Positions 20,137 through 21,701 of a stretch of DNA of 21,701 nucleotides are shown here, piece by piece (positions within the stretch are counted from its first letter, which is position 1; each line of letters opens with the position of its first letter). The notes beneath the pieces were generated by a model, which was not told where the DNA came from, did not search any database, and saw only the letters and a program-made list of their open reading frames with translations. Location: NCBI GenBank assembly GCA_021812785.1, contig JAKAMR010000042.1:1-21701 (forward strand). Direction: 5' to 3'. Source of the stretch: Nitrospirota bacterium. Its GTDB lineage: Bacteria > Nitrospirota > Thermodesulfovibrionia > Thermodesulfovibrionales > JdFR-88. Position numbers and translations under genes: made by a program.

Positions 20137-21701
20137 ATGTTCTGTTACCAGTGCGAACAGGCAGCGCAGTGCAAGGCCTGCACCAAAATTGGTGTCTGCG
20201 GCAAGAACGAGGAGGTCTCGGCCCTTCAGGACCTGCTCATACATTCGCTCAAGGGGCTTTCGGTCTATGCGCAGGAGGGCAGGCGCTCAGGCGTGAACGA
20301 GCACGAGGTCAACGTCTTTACGGCTGAAGCCCTGTTCTCTACGCTGACGAACGTGGATTTTGACCCGCAGCGTTTCGCGGAACTTATAGGCAAAGCCTCC
20401 CGGCTTAAGGAAGGCCTTAGGAAGAAGATAGCAGCCGCAGGCGGAAATTCGTCCATTCCGGGCAAGGCCGCCTCCTTCATCCCCGCCCAGGATCTGGACG
20501 GCCTCGTAAGACAGGGCCAGCAGGCGACGGTGGAGGATGCTTCAGATCCGGACATAAAATCCCTTCAGGATATCGTGCTTTTCGGGCTGAAGGGTTTGGC
20601 TGCATACACTGACCATGCATACATCCTTGGACAGGAGGACGATGCCGTGTATGCCTATATGCATGAGGCTCTGGCCTCAATGACAAGGGCAGACATCGGC
20701 CTTGAGGGCTGGGTCAGGCTTGCGATGAAATGCGGAGAGGTGAACCTGCGCGCCATGGAGCTGCTCGATGCCGCAAACACCGGGGCGTATGGCCATCCCG
20801 TGCCGGTTAAAGTGCCACTGGGGGCCAAAAAAGGGAAGGCCCTGCTCGTTTCCGGCCACGACCTCAAGGACCTTGAGGAGATACTCAAACAGACCGAAGG
20901 GAAGGGGATCAATGTCTATACACACGGCGAGATGCTTCCTGCGCACGGCTATCCGGGGCTGAAACGCTACGCCCACCTTTACGGCCATTACGGGACCGCT
21001 TGGCAGAACCAGCAGAAGGAGTTCGCAAAATTCCCTGGTGCAATAGTGATGACCACCAACTGCCTTCAAAAACCCCGGGACTCCTACAAGGAAAATATCT
21101 TCACCTGCGGTCTGACAGGGTGGCCGGGCGTAACACATGTCACGGGCCGCGATTTCACCCCGGCCATAGACAAGGCGCTCTCGATGCAGGGTTTTGCGCA
21201 CGATGAAAAAGGCGGTGAGGTAATGACCGGGTTTGCAAGAAATGCCGTCCTGGGCGTTGCGGACAAGATAATCGATGCGGTAAAGGGCGGGCAGATACGC
21301 CATTTCTTCCTCGTGGGCGGCTGCGACGGGGCAAGGCATGGAAGGAATTATTACACACGGTTCGTTGAGAAAACGCCGATGGACACCGTCGTTCTGACCC
21401 TGGCCTGCGGCAAGTTCAGGTTCTTTGACAGGGAGCTTGGAAGCATAGGCGGCATACCCAGACTTCTGGACATAGGCCAGTGCAACGACGCCTATTCCGC
21501 CATCCAGATAGCGCTTGCCCTTTCGGAGGCGTTTAACGTGGGCGTGAACGAGCTGCCCCTCTCGCTTGTCCTTTCATGGTACGAACAAAAGGCGGTTGCC
21601 ATCCTCCTTACGCTCCTTTCCCTTGGCATCAAGAACATAAGGCTAGGGCCGAGTCTGCCCGCATTTATAACGCCGAATGTCTTGGAAATGCTTGTAAAAA
21701 A
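20137..21701 (+). CDS. hcp: Hydroxylamine reductase / hybrid-cluster protein, last residues beyond window edge
   Basis: Prismane protein; reduces hydroxylamine and, in E. coli, acts in nitric-oxide detoxification and S-nitrosylation. It carries a cubane cluster and the hybrid Fe-S-O cluster. 521 codons are visible of about 540-555. Cubane ligands: C3, C6, C15 and C21 in the N-terminal MFCYQCEQ...GVCGKN. Hybrid-cluster ligands: H241 (SGHDLKD), E265 (THGEMLPA), C309 (TTNCL), C396 (GGCDGARHGRNYY, persulfide position), C424 (LACGKFRF), C449 (GQCNDAYS), E483 and K485 (WYEQKAVA). All are intact, so the protein should be active. The N-terminal spacing is that of the anaerobe-type class I enzyme. Clear AAGGAGG ribosome site. 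It suggests exposure to nitrosative stress or nitrite metabolism. An hcr reductase partner is not visible. Confidence 0.98.
   Translation, partial: MFCYQCEQAAQCKACTKIGVCGKNEEVSALQDLLIHSLKGLSVYAQEGRRSGVNEHEVNVFTAEALFSTLTNVDFDPQRFAELIGKASRLKEGLRKKIAAAGGNSSIPGKAASFIPAQDLDGLVRQGQQATVEDASDPDIKSLQDIVLFGLKGLAAYTDHAYILGQEDDAVYAYMHEALASMTRADIGLEGWVRLAMKCGEVNLRAMELLDAANTGAYGHPVPVKVPLGAKKGKALLVSGHDLKDLEEILKQTEGKGINVYTHGEMLPAHGYPGLKRYAHLYGHYGTAWQNQQKEFAKFPGAIVMTTNCLQKPRDSYKENIFTCGLTGWPGVTHVTGRDFTPAIDKALSMQGFAHDEKGGEVMTGFARNAVLGVADKIIDAVKGGQIRHFFLVGGCDGARHGRNYYTRFVEKTPMDTVVLTLACGKFRFFDRELGSIGGIPRLLDIGQCNDAYSAIQIALALSEAFNVGVNELPLSLVLSWYEQKAVAILLTLLSLGIKNIRLGPSLPAFITPNVLEMLVK

Overview
The window is about 21.7 kb of dense bacterial chromosome, with 19 genes that can be read with confidence. 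Coding DNA is moderately GC-rich and uses many ATA (Ile), AGG (Arg) and CTT/CTC (Leu) codons. The short gaps between genes are strikingly A-rich on the coding strand. This codon style, with a hydroxylamine reductase/hybrid-cluster protein, the MEP isoprenoid pathway, de novo biotin, pantothenate and CoA genes and a homocitrate/Re-citrate-synthase-like enzyme beside isocitrate dehydrogenase, suggests an anaerobic or microaerophilic Gram-negative bacterium. Nitrospirota (Thermodesulfovibrio-like) or a Desulfobacterota relative is my best guess; that assignment is inference. No rRNA, recognisable tRNA, CRISPR array, transposase or phage gene was seen.

Layout. (1) 1-3007, minus strand: proA, then a MoeB/ThiF/HesA-type adenylyltransferase, then bioA, which runs off the left edge. 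(2) 3168-4766, plus: coaE and ribF, giving CoA and FMN/FAD. (3) 4844-6808, minus: a PriA homologue that keeps its zinc-binding cysteines but has lost the Walker A lysine, the DEEH box and the arginine of motif VI. (4) 6994-10630, plus: a homocitrate/Re-citrate-synthase family enzyme, an isocitrate dehydrogenase and a DUF21-CBS-CorC/HlyC membrane protein. (5) 10761-12284, plus: an NAD(P)-binding SDR protein, then a small cupin with its own promoter. (6) 16031 down to 12304, minus: mltG, ispG, panC, a thioredoxin-fold protein without CXXC and a 60-residue conserved small protein. The first three overlap end to end. (7) 16273-17616, plus: pyrimidine-nucleoside phosphorylase. (8) 19820 down to 17656, minus: a TetR repressor and a DHA2 (EmrB/QacA-type) drug efflux pump, with a palindromic operator upstream. 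(9) 20137 to the right edge, plus: hcp, with all metal-cluster ligands, preceded by a leader with a long imperfect hairpin.

The most interesting points are these. The PriA appears to be helicase-dead. The synthase/isocitrate-dehydrogenase pair may be the entry of a non-canonical TCA branch. coaE, priA and deoA have a -10 box 5-8 bases before an ATG and no Shine-Dalgarno, which suggests leaderless mRNAs. A TetR operator and an hcp leader hairpin can be read directly. A 63-bp inverted-repeat element lies beside the small-protein gene. No large new multi-gene defence or mobile system was found.
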